Of a stretch of DNA of 64,000 nucleotides, positions 1-7,978 are shown one piece after another (position 1 is the stretch's first letter; each line of letters starts with the position of its first letter). The notes under the pieces are model-generated. The model was not told where the DNA came from, did not search any database, and saw only the letters and a list, made by a program, of their open reading frames with translations. A program made the position numbers and the translations under genes. The stretch covers positions 2,976,001-3,040,000 of the forward strand of contig NZ_CP090177.1 of assembly GCF_042214795.1 (NCBI RefSeq), read 5' to 3'. This DNA comes from Arcobacter iocasae (GTDB lineage: Bacteria; Campylobacterota; Campylobacteria; Campylobacterales; Arcobacteraceae).

Positions 1-35
1 ATTATATCTATAGAAAGTAAAAGCTAAATAAAAAT

Positions 36-2624
36 TTACTTAGCTTTATATTCTAAAATAACTGGTTGAGAGTAGTTTGGTACATCATCATAAGTAAATA
101 TTGCATAATATTTATCAATATCTGTTGCACCAAAATCATCTAAAGTATACTCATCTACACCTGCATAAAGTTTTTGTCCATCTTGTGCAGATAAAGGTTT
201 TCTAAAAGGATTTTTAATAACTTTTGCTCCTACAAAATCGGCATCTTTTGGATTATTCCAAGTAACTTTTACTTTACCATTTTCTATTACTAATTGTGCA
301 TTTGTTACTTTTTCAACAGGGAATCTTCTTTTTGGTATATATTCAATAATAAGTTTTGGACACAAAGTACTATTATTACTAGCTTCCCATGAAACAGTCT
401 TATCTTTTAATACTTTAAATGCAGATGTTGGTTTTAATACAAAAGAGATATCTGATTTAGTTTTTAACTTCTCATTTAAAGTAATTTCAGAAAATGAATC
501 AAACATAAAATATTGGGTTTGATTGTTTTTAAGTTCAGTTGCACTTACATCATAACCAATATTTTGAATAACTTCTCTAGAAGTAATATCTTTGTAACTT
601 TTATTGATATTATCATCTACGAACTCCAAATGGAATCTAATATCATCTTTGATATAAACTTTTGTAGAGTTTAATTCAAAATAAGCTTTAGTAATCATAG
701 TATCATTATAAGGAGGAAGGGATGAAAGATTAAATTGAAAAGTAGAATATATTTTATTTCCTTTTTCATCAAAACCGGGAGTAATCACATTTTCTAATAC
801 TTCATTTTTACTTACTGTATAAATAGATTTAGGAAATAAAGCTATGCTAGTTGGTTCAATTGTATAAGTTAATTCAAGTCTTGGTCTATATGTTAACCCA
901 AAACCAAACTTTCCATACCCAATGTCCCATTGCATCATCTGTTTACTTCGTCCAACCCTTAACTCTTTTGGACCTTCAACTCTTAAGATAATAGTATCAT
1001 CTTTTATAGATTTTTTTAAATCATCACACTCTAAACCTGATAAATGCCAATTTCTCCAAATACCTTGTGTCAGCTGATGGGACTCAGTAGGGCGACCAAT
1101 ATATCTAATTATCTCCATATTATTTACATCTTCAAAATCTGTAATATCACCCATTGTATCTTGATTAACAAGTCCTACATTCCATTCACCATACTTTTCA
1201 ATTGTAGTTGAAACTCTGTTTATTGGATATAGATTAAATGAAGCTAATTTTATAAGTGCATTTTGAGGAAGTGATTTTACATTTATGGAAATAATAGCAT
1301 ATGAAATACCTTTATTTTCATCAATTCCTACAAATAAAGAATTTACACCAAAATGTTTAGGATTATTATTTAAGTTCTCTGCCACATAACCAGTACCTTT
1401 TGCATTGGCATAAAAAGTTCTACTATATTCATCATACTCAACTAAAGTTCTAATTTTAATTTGAGGATAAAAAGGTGACTTTTGATTTGTTTTTTTATTT
1501 ACAACTCTAATATTGTAATAATAATCTCTATTTGAAGCTAGATTTATATCACTAAACTCTAAAGCTTGGGTTTTTGCAATTAAGTTAGAAGAGTTACAAA
1601 ACTGTTTATCTTTTTGGCTTCTAAATATTTCAAAATAGATATTCTTATTTAATTGATAATCCCATTTTAATGTTACATGATTTGAACCAATTTCACTAGC
1701 TTCAAAACTATCCACTCTATTCATTAAAGAAGCTTTGGCATAATTATCTACTTCTTTTAATGCATATATTAGTGCTGGAATATGCTCTCTTATATTTTCA
1801 TTCATATCTTCCATATAATCACTAATATTTCTAGTTCCTACTTCCACAACTGACGAAAGTATTCCTTGTGAATAATAAAATTCTCTTCCACTTCCTGATA
1901 TTAATTTTGCAGGAGGTTTACCTTGATGTATCCCATATTCTCGTCCTGATATCTTTCTGATTTCCTCTGCCATATTTGCACACAAAGTATTCATATCAAT
2001 TGTATCAATTGTATCTTCATGTCTAAAATCATGCGCAGGAAAGAAAACATTACCTTGACTATGGTAATCTAAAGCAATAGTGATATTTGTGTGGGCTAAA
2101 ACAAAGTCTCTTAAACTTTGAGTTTCAGGCTCACTAAAAGGTTCAGGACCTCCATATACATTTGATGCAGTATTTGTAGACTTTACAAATCCTATAGGAA
2201 AGTTTCTATTTAAGTCAACTCCATATGTTCCATCTAAATTTTGTCTTCTATTTTTTCTCCAAAAAGAGAAATGATTTCTTGAATATTCATAACCATCAGG
2301 GTTAGCACAAGGTACCATATAAATAGTACTTTCATTTAAATATGTTTGTAAAGTAGGGTCAGTTTCTAGATTTTTTAATACATAAGTTGCAAACTCTATA
2401 GCTAACTCATGTCCAATCCACTCCCTAGCATGGATTGTCCCTGTATAAAATAGGGCAGGTTTATTATTTGCTGTTTCAATATTTTTTGATATTGTTATTA
2501 AATTAATATCTCTTTTTTCCCAAGTTTGACCAATAGATTCTATTTTGAAATATTCTGGATATTTCGCTTCCAATTCTTTGAAAATTGTTGTTGAAGCATC
2601 GTATGATCTGTATAATCTTTTCAA
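36..2624 (-). CDS. M14 family zinc carboxypeptidase with FN3 and DNRLRE-like modules
   Basis: This 862-residue protein starts with an M14 metallocarboxypeptidase domain (about residues 1-295). The zinc ligands are visible as H65 and E68 in HAREWIGHE and H188 in YHSQG, with E261 in VEVGTRN as the likely general base. A fibronectin III-like module follows (about 305-395), then two long beta-rich stretches resembling DNRLRE repeats (about 400-590 and 600-770), then a second FN3-like module to the end. The start is TTG, because GGAG lies 9 nt upstream and no nearby in-frame ATG exists. It is the last gene of the operon, 4 nt after the ATP-grasp/HhH gene. It probably trims C-terminal residues from peptides or tagged proteins. 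Oddly, it has an adhesive multidomain tail but no recognisable signal peptide. Substrate unknown. Confidence 0.85.
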   Translation of the reverse strand: MKRLYRSYDASTTIFKELEAKYPEYFKIESIGQTWEKRDINLITISKNIETANNKPALFYTGTIHAREWIGHELAIEFATYVLKNLETDPTLQTYLNESTIYMVPCANPDGYEYSRNHFSFWRKNRRQNLDGTYGVDLNRNFPIGFVKSTNTASNVYGGPEPFSEPETQSLRDFVLAHTNITIALDYHSQGNVFFPAHDFRHEDTIDTIDMNTLCANMAEEIRKISGREYGIHQGKPPAKLISGSGREFYYSQGILSSVVEVGTRNISDYMEDMNENIREHIPALIYALKEVDNYAKASLMNRVDSFEASEIGSNHVTLKWDYQLNKNIYFEIFRSQKDKQFCNSSNLIAKTQALEFSDINLASNRDYYYNIRVVNKKTNQKSPFYPQIKIRTLVEYDEYSRTFYANAKGTGYVAENLNNNPKHFGVNSLFVGIDENKGISYAIISINVKSLPQNALIKLASFNLYPINRVSTTIEKYGEWNVGLVNQDTMGDITDFEDVNNMEIIRYIGRPTESHQLTQGIWRNWHLSGLECDDLKKSIKDDTIILRVEGPKELRVGRSKQMMQWDIGYGKFGFGLTYRPRLELTYTIEPTSIALFPKSIYTVSKNEVLENVITPGFDEKGNKIYSTFQFNLSSLPPYNDTMITKAYFELNSTKVYIKDDIRFHLEFVDDNINKSYKDITSREVIQNIGYDVSATELKNNQTQYFMFDSFSEITLNEKLKTKSDISFVLKPTSAFKVLKDKTVSWEASNNSTLCPKLIIEYIPKRRFPVEKVTNAQLVIENGKVKVTWNNPKDADFVGAKVIKNPFRKPLSAQDGQKLYAGVDEYTLDDFGATDIDKYYAIFTYDDVPNYSQPVILEYKAK

Positions 2625-2628
2625 TAAA

Positions 2629-4125
2629 TTATTCTCCTATTTTTAATCTAGCCTTCAATTGACTAAACTTATTTTTCCCAATACCTTCTATCTCTTTTAA
2701 TTCATTTATATCTTTTAACTTTGTTACTTTTTTTCTATAATCGATAATAATTTTTGCTAATTTGGGACCAATACCTTTTATTTTTTTTAGAACTTCAATA
2801 GTAGCAAAATTTATATCGATTCTCATATCATCAATATTTTCATCCCAAGCTTTTAACATTTGTGCATCTATTGATTCTAATTCAAATAAATCAGAACTAT
2901 CAGTAATAATATTCTCATCAAGATACTCTTTTATTTCAATAGCCAACTCTTCATCCATACCATATAAAGACATTAAATCAGTCAAACTAGCTTCATTTAA
3001 ATTGATTTTTTTCTTTTCAAATTCAGTAACAGTACTTGCTTGTTTTTTATAGGTTTTTTCTATATCTTTTGGTGCAATTGAATCTGGAATATCATTACTA
3101 TTACTAATTTCAGTTAATGCCATATCAAAATCTTTTGTATCATTTAAAAAATACTCTCCATCAAAACTAGGTTTATATTTACTAAACCCTATGTGTCTCA
3201 TAGTTCTAAGTAATGAAGAGTCTATTTTCCCTAACTCTTCCCAAGAGAACATTGGAACATGAGGTTTTTTAAATCTTCCCATAGAAAAATCCCACATCAA
3301 GTATTGACAAATCCAGTCTCTAATATATGGAAAAGCTGCAAAAGCAGTTGCACACTCTAAGATATATGCTTTTCCTGTTTTAGCACAAATAGCAATATCA
3401 CAAGCCCAATACTCTGCTTTTGCAGCTTTACTAGCTTTTACAGCAAGTTCTAGGGCATTCATAGGAATATTTTCATAAGACATTGAACCTCCTTGTGAGG
3501 TATTTGTAATCCATTCCCCAGCACCCGAATATCTCCAAAAAGCACAAATAGGTTTGTGTCCTATAAGCATTACTCTAATGTCCCCTGAATCTTTTAAATC
3601 AATTGCATTTTGAGTATAAATTGGAGTATATTTTTTTTCATCCAAAAGTTTTTTTGCTTCTTTGTAACTATCAGCTTTGTGAACATAATAACCACCATAA
3701 TTAGATGCTCCATAACTTCTTTTTATAATTTGTGGGTAAGTAGCTTTATTTTTTAGATAATCATACCCTTTATCTTTATCATAATATATTTTTGTTTTGG
3801 GAATTGAAATATTAAATTTCTTACAAAATAGAGTTACATTCTCTTTTGATTTATTTGAAAACTGTGTTTCAATCGAGGGTACAAATCTTACATTCGGAAG
3901 CTCTTTTGATATTTCGACAAATGTCTCATATGCAGTTGCAGGAATATTTCCTATTAAAACTTCAATTTTTTTTCTTTTAATCTCTTTTATAAATCTTGCT
4001 TTGTCATTTTTCCAATGATATGTAACAGTTTCTATTTTATCTGGCCATCCTTTAAAGTTTGACTTATCAAAAAATCTCATTACATAATCTAAATATAAGA
4101 ATCCTATCTTTGGCAGTTTTTTCAT
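2629..4125 (-). CDS. RimK-like ATP-grasp protein with C-terminal helix-hairpin-helix domains
   Basis: This 498-residue protein has an ATP-grasp fold (about residues 1-290). The glycine-rich loop is near 133-145 (KRSYGASNYGG), with D182/R184 and N208 also visible. Two ComEA-like helix-hairpin-helix units follow (about 374-420 and 437-498, the latter with GIGPKLA and GIGKNK). The metal-binding E-x-N of ATP-grasp ligases reads E257-C-A here, and the Arg of the R-x-N motif is I206, whereas the upstream neighbour keeps both. It may therefore be a partner subunit or have altered chemistry. Its ATG overlaps the stop of the upstream ATP-grasp gene as ATGA, with a strong AAGGGG site, so the two are translationally coupled. 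The fusion of a peptide-ligase fold to a DNA-binding-type HhH is unusual. Substrate unknown. Confidence 0.8.
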   Translation of the reverse strand: MKKLPKIGFLYLDYVMRFFDKSNFKGWPDKIETVTYHWKNDKARFIKEIKRKKIEVLIGNIPATAYETFVEISKELPNVRFVPSIETQFSNKSKENVTLFCKKFNISIPKTKIYYDKDKGYDYLKNKATYPQIIKRSYGASNYGGYYVHKADSYKEAKKLLDEKKYTPIYTQNAIDLKDSGDIRVMLIGHKPICAFWRYSGAGEWITNTSQGGSMSYENIPMNALELAVKASKAAKAEYWACDIAICAKTGKAYILECATAFAAFPYIRDWICQYLMWDFSMGRFKKPHVPMFSWEELGKIDSSLLRTMRHIGFSKYKPSFDGEYFLNDTKDFDMALTEISNSNDIPDSIAPKDIEKTYKKQASTVTEFEKKKINLNEASLTDLMSLYGMDEELAIEIKEYLDENIITDSSDLFELESIDAQMLKAWDENIDDMRIDINFATIEVLKKIKGIGPKLAKIIIDYRKKVTKLKDINELKEIEGIGKNKFSQLKARLKIGE

Positions 4126-5033
4126 TTCTTATCCCCTTTTTTAGTTTTTCTATCAATTAAATCTACAATCAAGTCTATTTTTTTGTCATTAAAATCTAAA
4201 CCCATCTTTTCTTGTTCTGGCGTTGCAAAAGCAGGTATTCCATTTACTTCTAAAACAATAAATTCTTCCTTTTTTCTATCATAAATAATATCAACACCTG
4301 CAATATCAAGTCCTGTAATTTTAGTTGCTTTTAGTGCCAAATTGATTACATCATCATTTGGTTCCCTTAAAAATACACTTCCACCACTTGTAACATTTGT
4401 TCTCCAGTCACTTCCTCCTGCTTTTCTACCATAACACCCTACAAATTGACCATCAACAATATCAACTCTATAATCAGTATTATCATAATCAATAAATTTT
4501 TCAACATAAAAATATCTTAAATCCATTTGATTTAAAAAAGGAATAAGCATATCTAATGTTTCTTCATTTTCTATTTTAGTAAGACCAACTCCACCCCAAC
4601 CATCAGTAGGTTTATAGACCATTTTTGACCATTTCTTCATAATAATATTTAAATGATGAGTATCATCCCTATGACAAAGTTTATAATCTGCAGTTTTTAC
4701 ACCGTTTGTTCTTAGCCAAAATGCTGTATGAAACTTATCTTCTGTTAGTTCAAAAGAATCATAATTATTAATCATAGGAATAACTCTATTTAAGGCTTTA
4801 TATAAATACATTTGGTATTGAGTCTGTTCCCCCGCATTATAAGAAAAAAACAAGTCAAGTTTATCTAATTTCATTTTATCATAAATAATATGACCATTCT
4901 TTGCAATAGCATTTCGTAAATTCAAATTAGGAATTGTTTCAATATTTCTCTCTTTTAATTTTTCTATCATTTTTCCTTCTATAATATTTCCACCACCATT
5001 TTGATAAAGCCACATACCTATTTTTCTATTCAT
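4122..5033 (-). CDS. RimK-like ATP-grasp amide ligase
   Basis: This 303-residue protein is a RimK-type ATP-grasp enzyme, a family that joins a carboxylate to an amino group through an acyl phosphate, for example adding glutamate to peptides or proteins. The visible signatures look intact: a glycine-rich ATP loop near 140-149 (YKPTDGWGG), D187/R189/D191, R211-T-N213, D248, and the magnesium motif E262-V-N264 in VLEVNGIPAF. The ATG has an AAGGGG ribosome site overlapping the stop codon of the upstream M20 gene. It sits between an M20 peptidase and a second ATP-grasp gene. Making a peptide or adding an amino-acid tag is the natural inference. The amino acid and acceptor cannot be read from sequence. 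Confidence 0.85.
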   Translation of the reverse strand: MNRKIGMWLYQNGGGNIIEGKMIEKLKERNIETIPNLNLRNAIAKNGHIIYDKMKLDKLDLFFSYNAGEQTQYQMYLYKALNRVIPMINNYDSFELTEDKFHTAFWLRTNGVKTADYKLCHRDDTHHLNIIMKKWSKMVYKPTDGWGGVGLTKIENEETLDMLIPFLNQMDLRYFYVEKFIDYDNTDYRVDIVDGQFVGCYGRKAGGSDWRTNVTSGGSVFLREPNDDVINLALKATKITGLDIAGVDIIYDRKKEEFIVLEVNGIPAFATPEQEKMGLDFNDKKIDLIVDLIDRKTKKGDKK

Positions 5034-5044
5034 AATAATCCCCT

Positions 5045-6145
5045 TTAATCATTATTTTGAAAATGAGCTAAAATTTTAGTCATTAAATCAATTCTAGTTT
5101 GAAAACTACTTTTCAAAGCTCTTTCTTTTACTGTATGATCACCATCTCCATATGGACCAAAACCATCTAAAGTTGTAACTCCACAGGAGGCAACAATATT
5201 TGCATCACTTACACCACCTCTTTTTTCAGTTAATTGTTTAATATTTGCAATTTTTTCTATTGTATTTATTAGTTCTAGTTGATTAGAGTTTTCTTCCATT
5301 ACATCTCTTTGAATTGAGCCTATAAGTGTTGATACACTACCCTGTACATAAGATTTCTTTACAATCCTATCTATTGCATTTAAAACTCTTTCTTTCTCAT
5401 CACTCAATGTATATCTAAGTTCTAATGTAATCTCACATTTTGGTGAGATTGTATTTGCTCCAATTCCACCATTAATTTTACCAACATTCACGGTTGTCTC
5501 TAAATCTAAATTTGTTAGCTTTACTAATTCTTGTAGTTTATAACTAGCTTCAAGATTTGCATCTATGCCTTTACTATAATGGTTCCCCGCATGAGCAGCT
5601 TTACCTTCAATATGTATTGTAAAAGTTCCTACACCCTTTCTTTGTGTAACAACTTCCATATTTTCACCCGCTGCTTCAAATACAAAACACAAATCATAAT
5701 TTTTTGCAATATCTGAAGTTAAAAATTTAGAATCATCACTTCCTGACTCTTCATCAGAAACAAGTAAAAAATCTATATTAAAAATCTCATTATTTTGATT
5801 ATAAATATTTCTAAGTGCTTGAAGAGCAACTATATTCCCACCTTTCATATCACAAGCACCAGGACCATAAATCCAATCTTCATCTTCTGTAACAGATTCA
5901 AAAGTATCAGGAGGGAATACGGTATCATTATGTCCTAAAAGTAGAATTTTTGTCCCATTTTTTTTCTTTGATAAAAAGAGTAAGTGATCACCTATTAATT
6001 CACGAGAGTAACTATTTTTTTGAAAGCCTAAATCTTCCAGCCATATTGACATGAGTTTACCAACTTTATCAACGCCATCTTTATTTTTTGTATAAGAGTT
6101 TATACTCATTATAGTCATTAAATCGCTTAAATAGTTCATGTTCAT
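5045..6145 (-). CDS. M20 family metallopeptidase (glutamate carboxypeptidase-like)
   Basis: This 366-residue protein has the M20 di-zinc aminoacylase/carboxypeptidase layout. H72-x-D74 (GHNDTVFP), D99 (GPGACDMKGG), E132/E133 (DEESGS), E157 and a C-terminal His in GDGDH are all in place. The dimerisation segment around GKAAHAGNHYSKG is also seen. It most resembles the CPG2 group, which removes C-terminal glutamate from folates and peptides. It is the first gene of the four-gene operon with the two ATP-grasp ligases and the M14 peptidase, so one plausible job is to recycle or edit the product. Two in-frame ATG codons six nucleotides apart (6145 and 6139) are both possible starts. The second has a GGATG-like sequence closer to the usual spacing. 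No signal peptide is seen. Confidence 0.87.
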   Translation of the reverse strand: MNMNYLSDLMTIMSINSYTKNKDGVDKVGKLMSIWLEDLGFQKNSYSRELIGDHLLFLSKKKNGTKILLLGHNDTVFPPDTFESVTEDEDWIYGPGACDMKGGNIVALQALRNIYNQNNEIFNIDFLLVSDEESGSDDSKFLTSDIAKNYDLCFVFEAAGENMEVVTQRKGVGTFTIHIEGKAAHAGNHYSKGIDANLEASYKLQELVKLTNLDLETTVNVGKINGGIGANTISPKCEITLELRYTLSDEKERVLNAIDRIVKKSYVQGSVSTLIGSIQRDVMEENSNQLELINTIEKIANIKQLTEKRGGVSDANIVASCGVTTLDGFGPYGDGDHTVKERALKSSFQTRIDLMTKILAHFQNND

Positions 6146-6252
6146 CCATATAGTTAATGTAGATAATTTACTATAAAAAGTTATACATTAATTATAAAAT
6201 AATTATATATAAAATACCTTATATTATCTTACTGTAATATAGTAGCATTTTC

Positions 6253-6293
6253 GTTACAAATAATCTAAAATTAAATTAATAGAAAGTTGTAAC
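6253..6293. repeat. Spaced inverted repeat GTTACAA-N27-TTGTAAC
   Basis: Perfect 7-nt arms separated by 27 nt lie about 110-150 nt upstream of the M20 gene start. The spacing puts the arm centres about 34 nt apart, roughly three helical turns, which would allow two operator half-sites on one DNA face. No matching regulator is identified. In DNA this AT-rich, 7-nt arms can occur by chance. Confidence 0.35.
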
Positions 6294-6363
6294 CTAAAGT
6301 TTTATAATAGTTTTTATGTGAATTATCATTATAGATGATAGCATAGAATATATATTTAGGAGG

Positions 6364-6396
6364 AGTAAGGGTGTTTATTTTTTAACCACCCTTACT
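6364..6396. terminator. Probable terminator downstream of argG
   Basis: A 10-bp perfect stem (AGTAAGGGTG with CACCCTTACT) encloses a 13-nt AT-rich loop, directly after the argG stop. It is the only GC-richer hairpin in the gap. The tract after the stem is more T-rich in the plus direction than in the argG direction, so it may work both ways. Confidence 0.7.
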
Positions 6397-6399
6397 TAA

Positions 6400-7647
6400 T
6401 TATTTATTTTTGTTTTTGTTTTTTTGACCTGCAATAATAAATCTAAGAGCATTAAGTCTAATAAAACCTTCTGCATCTTTTTGATTATATACTTCGTCTT
6501 CTTCAAATGTAGAGTGAGCTTCTGAATATAAAGAGTTAACAGATTCTCTTCCTACCACCATTACACTACCTTTGTAAAGTTTTAATTTTACAGTACCTTC
6601 AACATTTACTTGAGTTGCATCAATTGCTGCTTGAAGCATTTCTCTCTCAGGAGAGAACCAATATCCTTGATAGATAAGTTTTGCGTATTTTGGCATCATT
6701 TCATCTTTTAAATGAGCAGCTTCTCTATCTAAACAAATAGATTCGATTGCTCTATGAGCTTTAAGCATAATTGTTCCACCTGGAGTTTCATAACAACCTC
6801 TTGCTTTCATACCCACATATCTATTTTCAACAATATCAAGTCTTCCTATACCATGTTTATTTCCATAGTCATTTAATTTTTTAAGTAATGTTGCTGGAGA
6901 TAACTCTTCACCATTAATTGATATTGGATCACCATTTTTATATCCAATAGTGATGTATTCTGCTTGGTCAGGAGCTTTTTCAGGTGAAGTAGTCCATAAC
7001 CACATTGATTCTTCTGGTTCATTATTTGGATTTTCTAAATGTAAACCTTCATATGAGATATGTAAAAGGTTTGCATCCATAGAGTATGGACTAATAGCTG
7101 GATTTCCATCTTTATCAAGATGTTTTTTATCTATTTCAATTCCATTCTTTTTAGCATAAGCTAATAGTTTTTCTCTAGAATTTAAATCCCACTCTCTCCA
7201 AGGAGCAATAACTGTAATTTCAGAATCAAGTCCTAAATAACCTAATTCAAATCTAACTTGGTCATTTCCTTTTCCTGTAGCTCCGTGAGAAACTGCATCT
7301 GCACCCATTTTATGTGCTATTTCAATTTGTTTTTTAGCGATTAAAGGTCTTGCAATTGAAGTACCTAATAAATATTCACCTTCATAAATTGCATTTGCTC
7401 TAAACATAGGGAATACATAATCTTTTACAAACTCTTCTTTGATATCTAGTATAAATATATTTTCAGGCTTAATTCCACAAGCTAAAGCTTTAACTCTAGC
7501 TGGTTCAACCTCTTCACCTTGACCTAAATCAGCTGTGAATGTTATAACTTCAGCATTATATTCATCTTGAAGCCATTTTAATATTGTAGATGTATCAAGT
7601 CCACCACTATAGGCTAATACTACTTTTTTTACTTCTTTTTTACTCAT
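6400..7647 (-). CDS. argG: Argininosuccinate synthase
   Basis: ArgG condenses citrulline with aspartate using ATP, the penultimate step of arginine synthesis, in the cytosol. The 415-residue length is normal. The N-type ATP pyrophosphatase loop AYSGGLDTSTI lies near residues 13-23, and the conserved HGATGKGNDQVRFE segment lies near 120. A hydrophilic KNKNKNK tail ends the protein. An AGGA ribosome site precedes the ATG. It is a single gene, divergent from the S4 protein gene, with its own terminator. argF is in the same window but about 15 kb away, so the arginine genes are scattered. Confidence 0.97.
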   Translation of the reverse strand: MSKKEVKKVVLAYSGGLDTSTILKWLQDEYNAEVITFTADLGQGEEVEPARVKALACGIKPENIFILDIKEEFVKDYVFPMFRANAIYEGEYLLGTSIARPLIAKKQIEIAHKMGADAVSHGATGKGNDQVRFELGYLGLDSEITVIAPWREWDLNSREKLLAYAKKNGIEIDKKHLDKDGNPAISPYSMDANLLHISYEGLHLENPNNEPEESMWLWTTSPEKAPDQAEYITIGYKNGDPISINGEELSPATLLKKLNDYGNKHGIGRLDIVENRYVGMKARGCYETPGGTIMLKAHRAIESICLDREAAHLKDEMMPKYAKLIYQGYWFSPEREMLQAAIDATQVNVEGTVKLKLYKGSVMVVGRESVNSLYSEAHSTFEEDEVYNQKDAEGFIRLNALRFIIAGQKNKNKNK

Positions 7648-7701
7648 TTATTATATCCTATATCATAGTAATTTTAAGGAGTTATTTTATCTTATCTTAG
7701 C

Positions 7702-7707
7702 TATAAT
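7702..7707 (+). promoter_or_regulatory. -10 element TATAAT of the S4 protein gene (possible leaderless start)
   Basis: A perfect TATAAT ends 7 nt before the ATG at 7715, with a T-rich upstream region and no -35 match. Normal -10 to start-site spacing would place transcription initiation within a nucleotide or two of the ATG. No Shine-Dalgarno sequence is visible in front of that ATG, so a leaderless mRNA is plausible. Confidence 0.55.
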
Positions 7708-7714
7708 CTTGTTT

Positions 7715-7978
7715 ATGAGAATAGATAAATTTTTAAACGCAGTTAATATTACAAAAAGAAGAGCAGTTGCTGAAGATATGCTTGAACATAAAGTAGTTCA
7801 TATAAATGGTATGCCAGTCAAAAAAGCAAAAGAAGTTAAGGTTGGGGATTTAATTGAAATTAAATACTTAGAGTATATAGAAGAGTATAAAGTACTACAA
7901 ATTCCACAAACAAAATCAACTCCAAAATCAAAACAAACAGAATATATAGAAAAACTAAAAGGAAAAGATGATGTTTAG
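7715..7978 (+). CDS. S4-domain RNA-binding protein (Hsp15/RlbA-like)
   Basis: This 87-residue protein begins MRIDKFLNAV, the classic opening of the S4 RNA-binding alpha-L fold. It continues through TKRRAVAEDMLEHKVVHINGMPVKKAKEVKVGD, spanning about residues 1-50, with a basic tail. Such small S4 proteins bind rRNA or stalled 50S subunits. A TTG two codons upstream is possible as a start, but the ATG gives the family's usual N-terminus. It is the first gene of an operon, and its 3' end overlaps trpD by 8-11 nt. No ribosome-binding site is seen ahead of it. Confidence 0.85.
   Translation: MRIDKFLNAVNITKRRAVAEDMLEHKVVHINGMPVKKAKEVKVGDLIEIKYLEYIEEYKVLQIPQTKSTPKSKQTEYIEKLKGKDDV

Larger units (their letters stand above)
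6146..6399. other. Intergenic region upstream of the M20/ATP-grasp operon
   Basis: This 254-nt AT-rich gap separates the start of the M20 gene from the end of argG. It holds the probable argG terminator at its right end and a spaced inverted repeat (GTTACAA at 6253-6259, TTGTAAC at 6287-6293). It also holds several TATAAT-like hexamers on the minus strand that could serve the operon. I see no open reading frame with a good ribosome site and no recognisable riboswitch. Confidence 0.6.

Noticed and set aside
19..47. Terminator after the M14 gene
   Set aside because: An 8-bp AT-rich stem (AAAGCTAA with TTAGCTTT) overlaps the last codons, but it is weak and followed by only a short interrupted T-tract. 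The left window edge prevents judging the context.
2762..3052. Plus-strand open frame opposite the ATP-grasp/HhH gene
   Set aside because: It is a shadow of the conserved HhH coding sequence on the other strand, with a serine/phenylalanine-rich product typical of antisense translation.
6318..6345. Fur-box-like GATAAT repeats upstream of the M20 gene
   Set aside because: Two NATWAT hexamers occur side by side, but the third inverted unit is missing. Such AT-rich hexamers are frequent by chance at this base composition.
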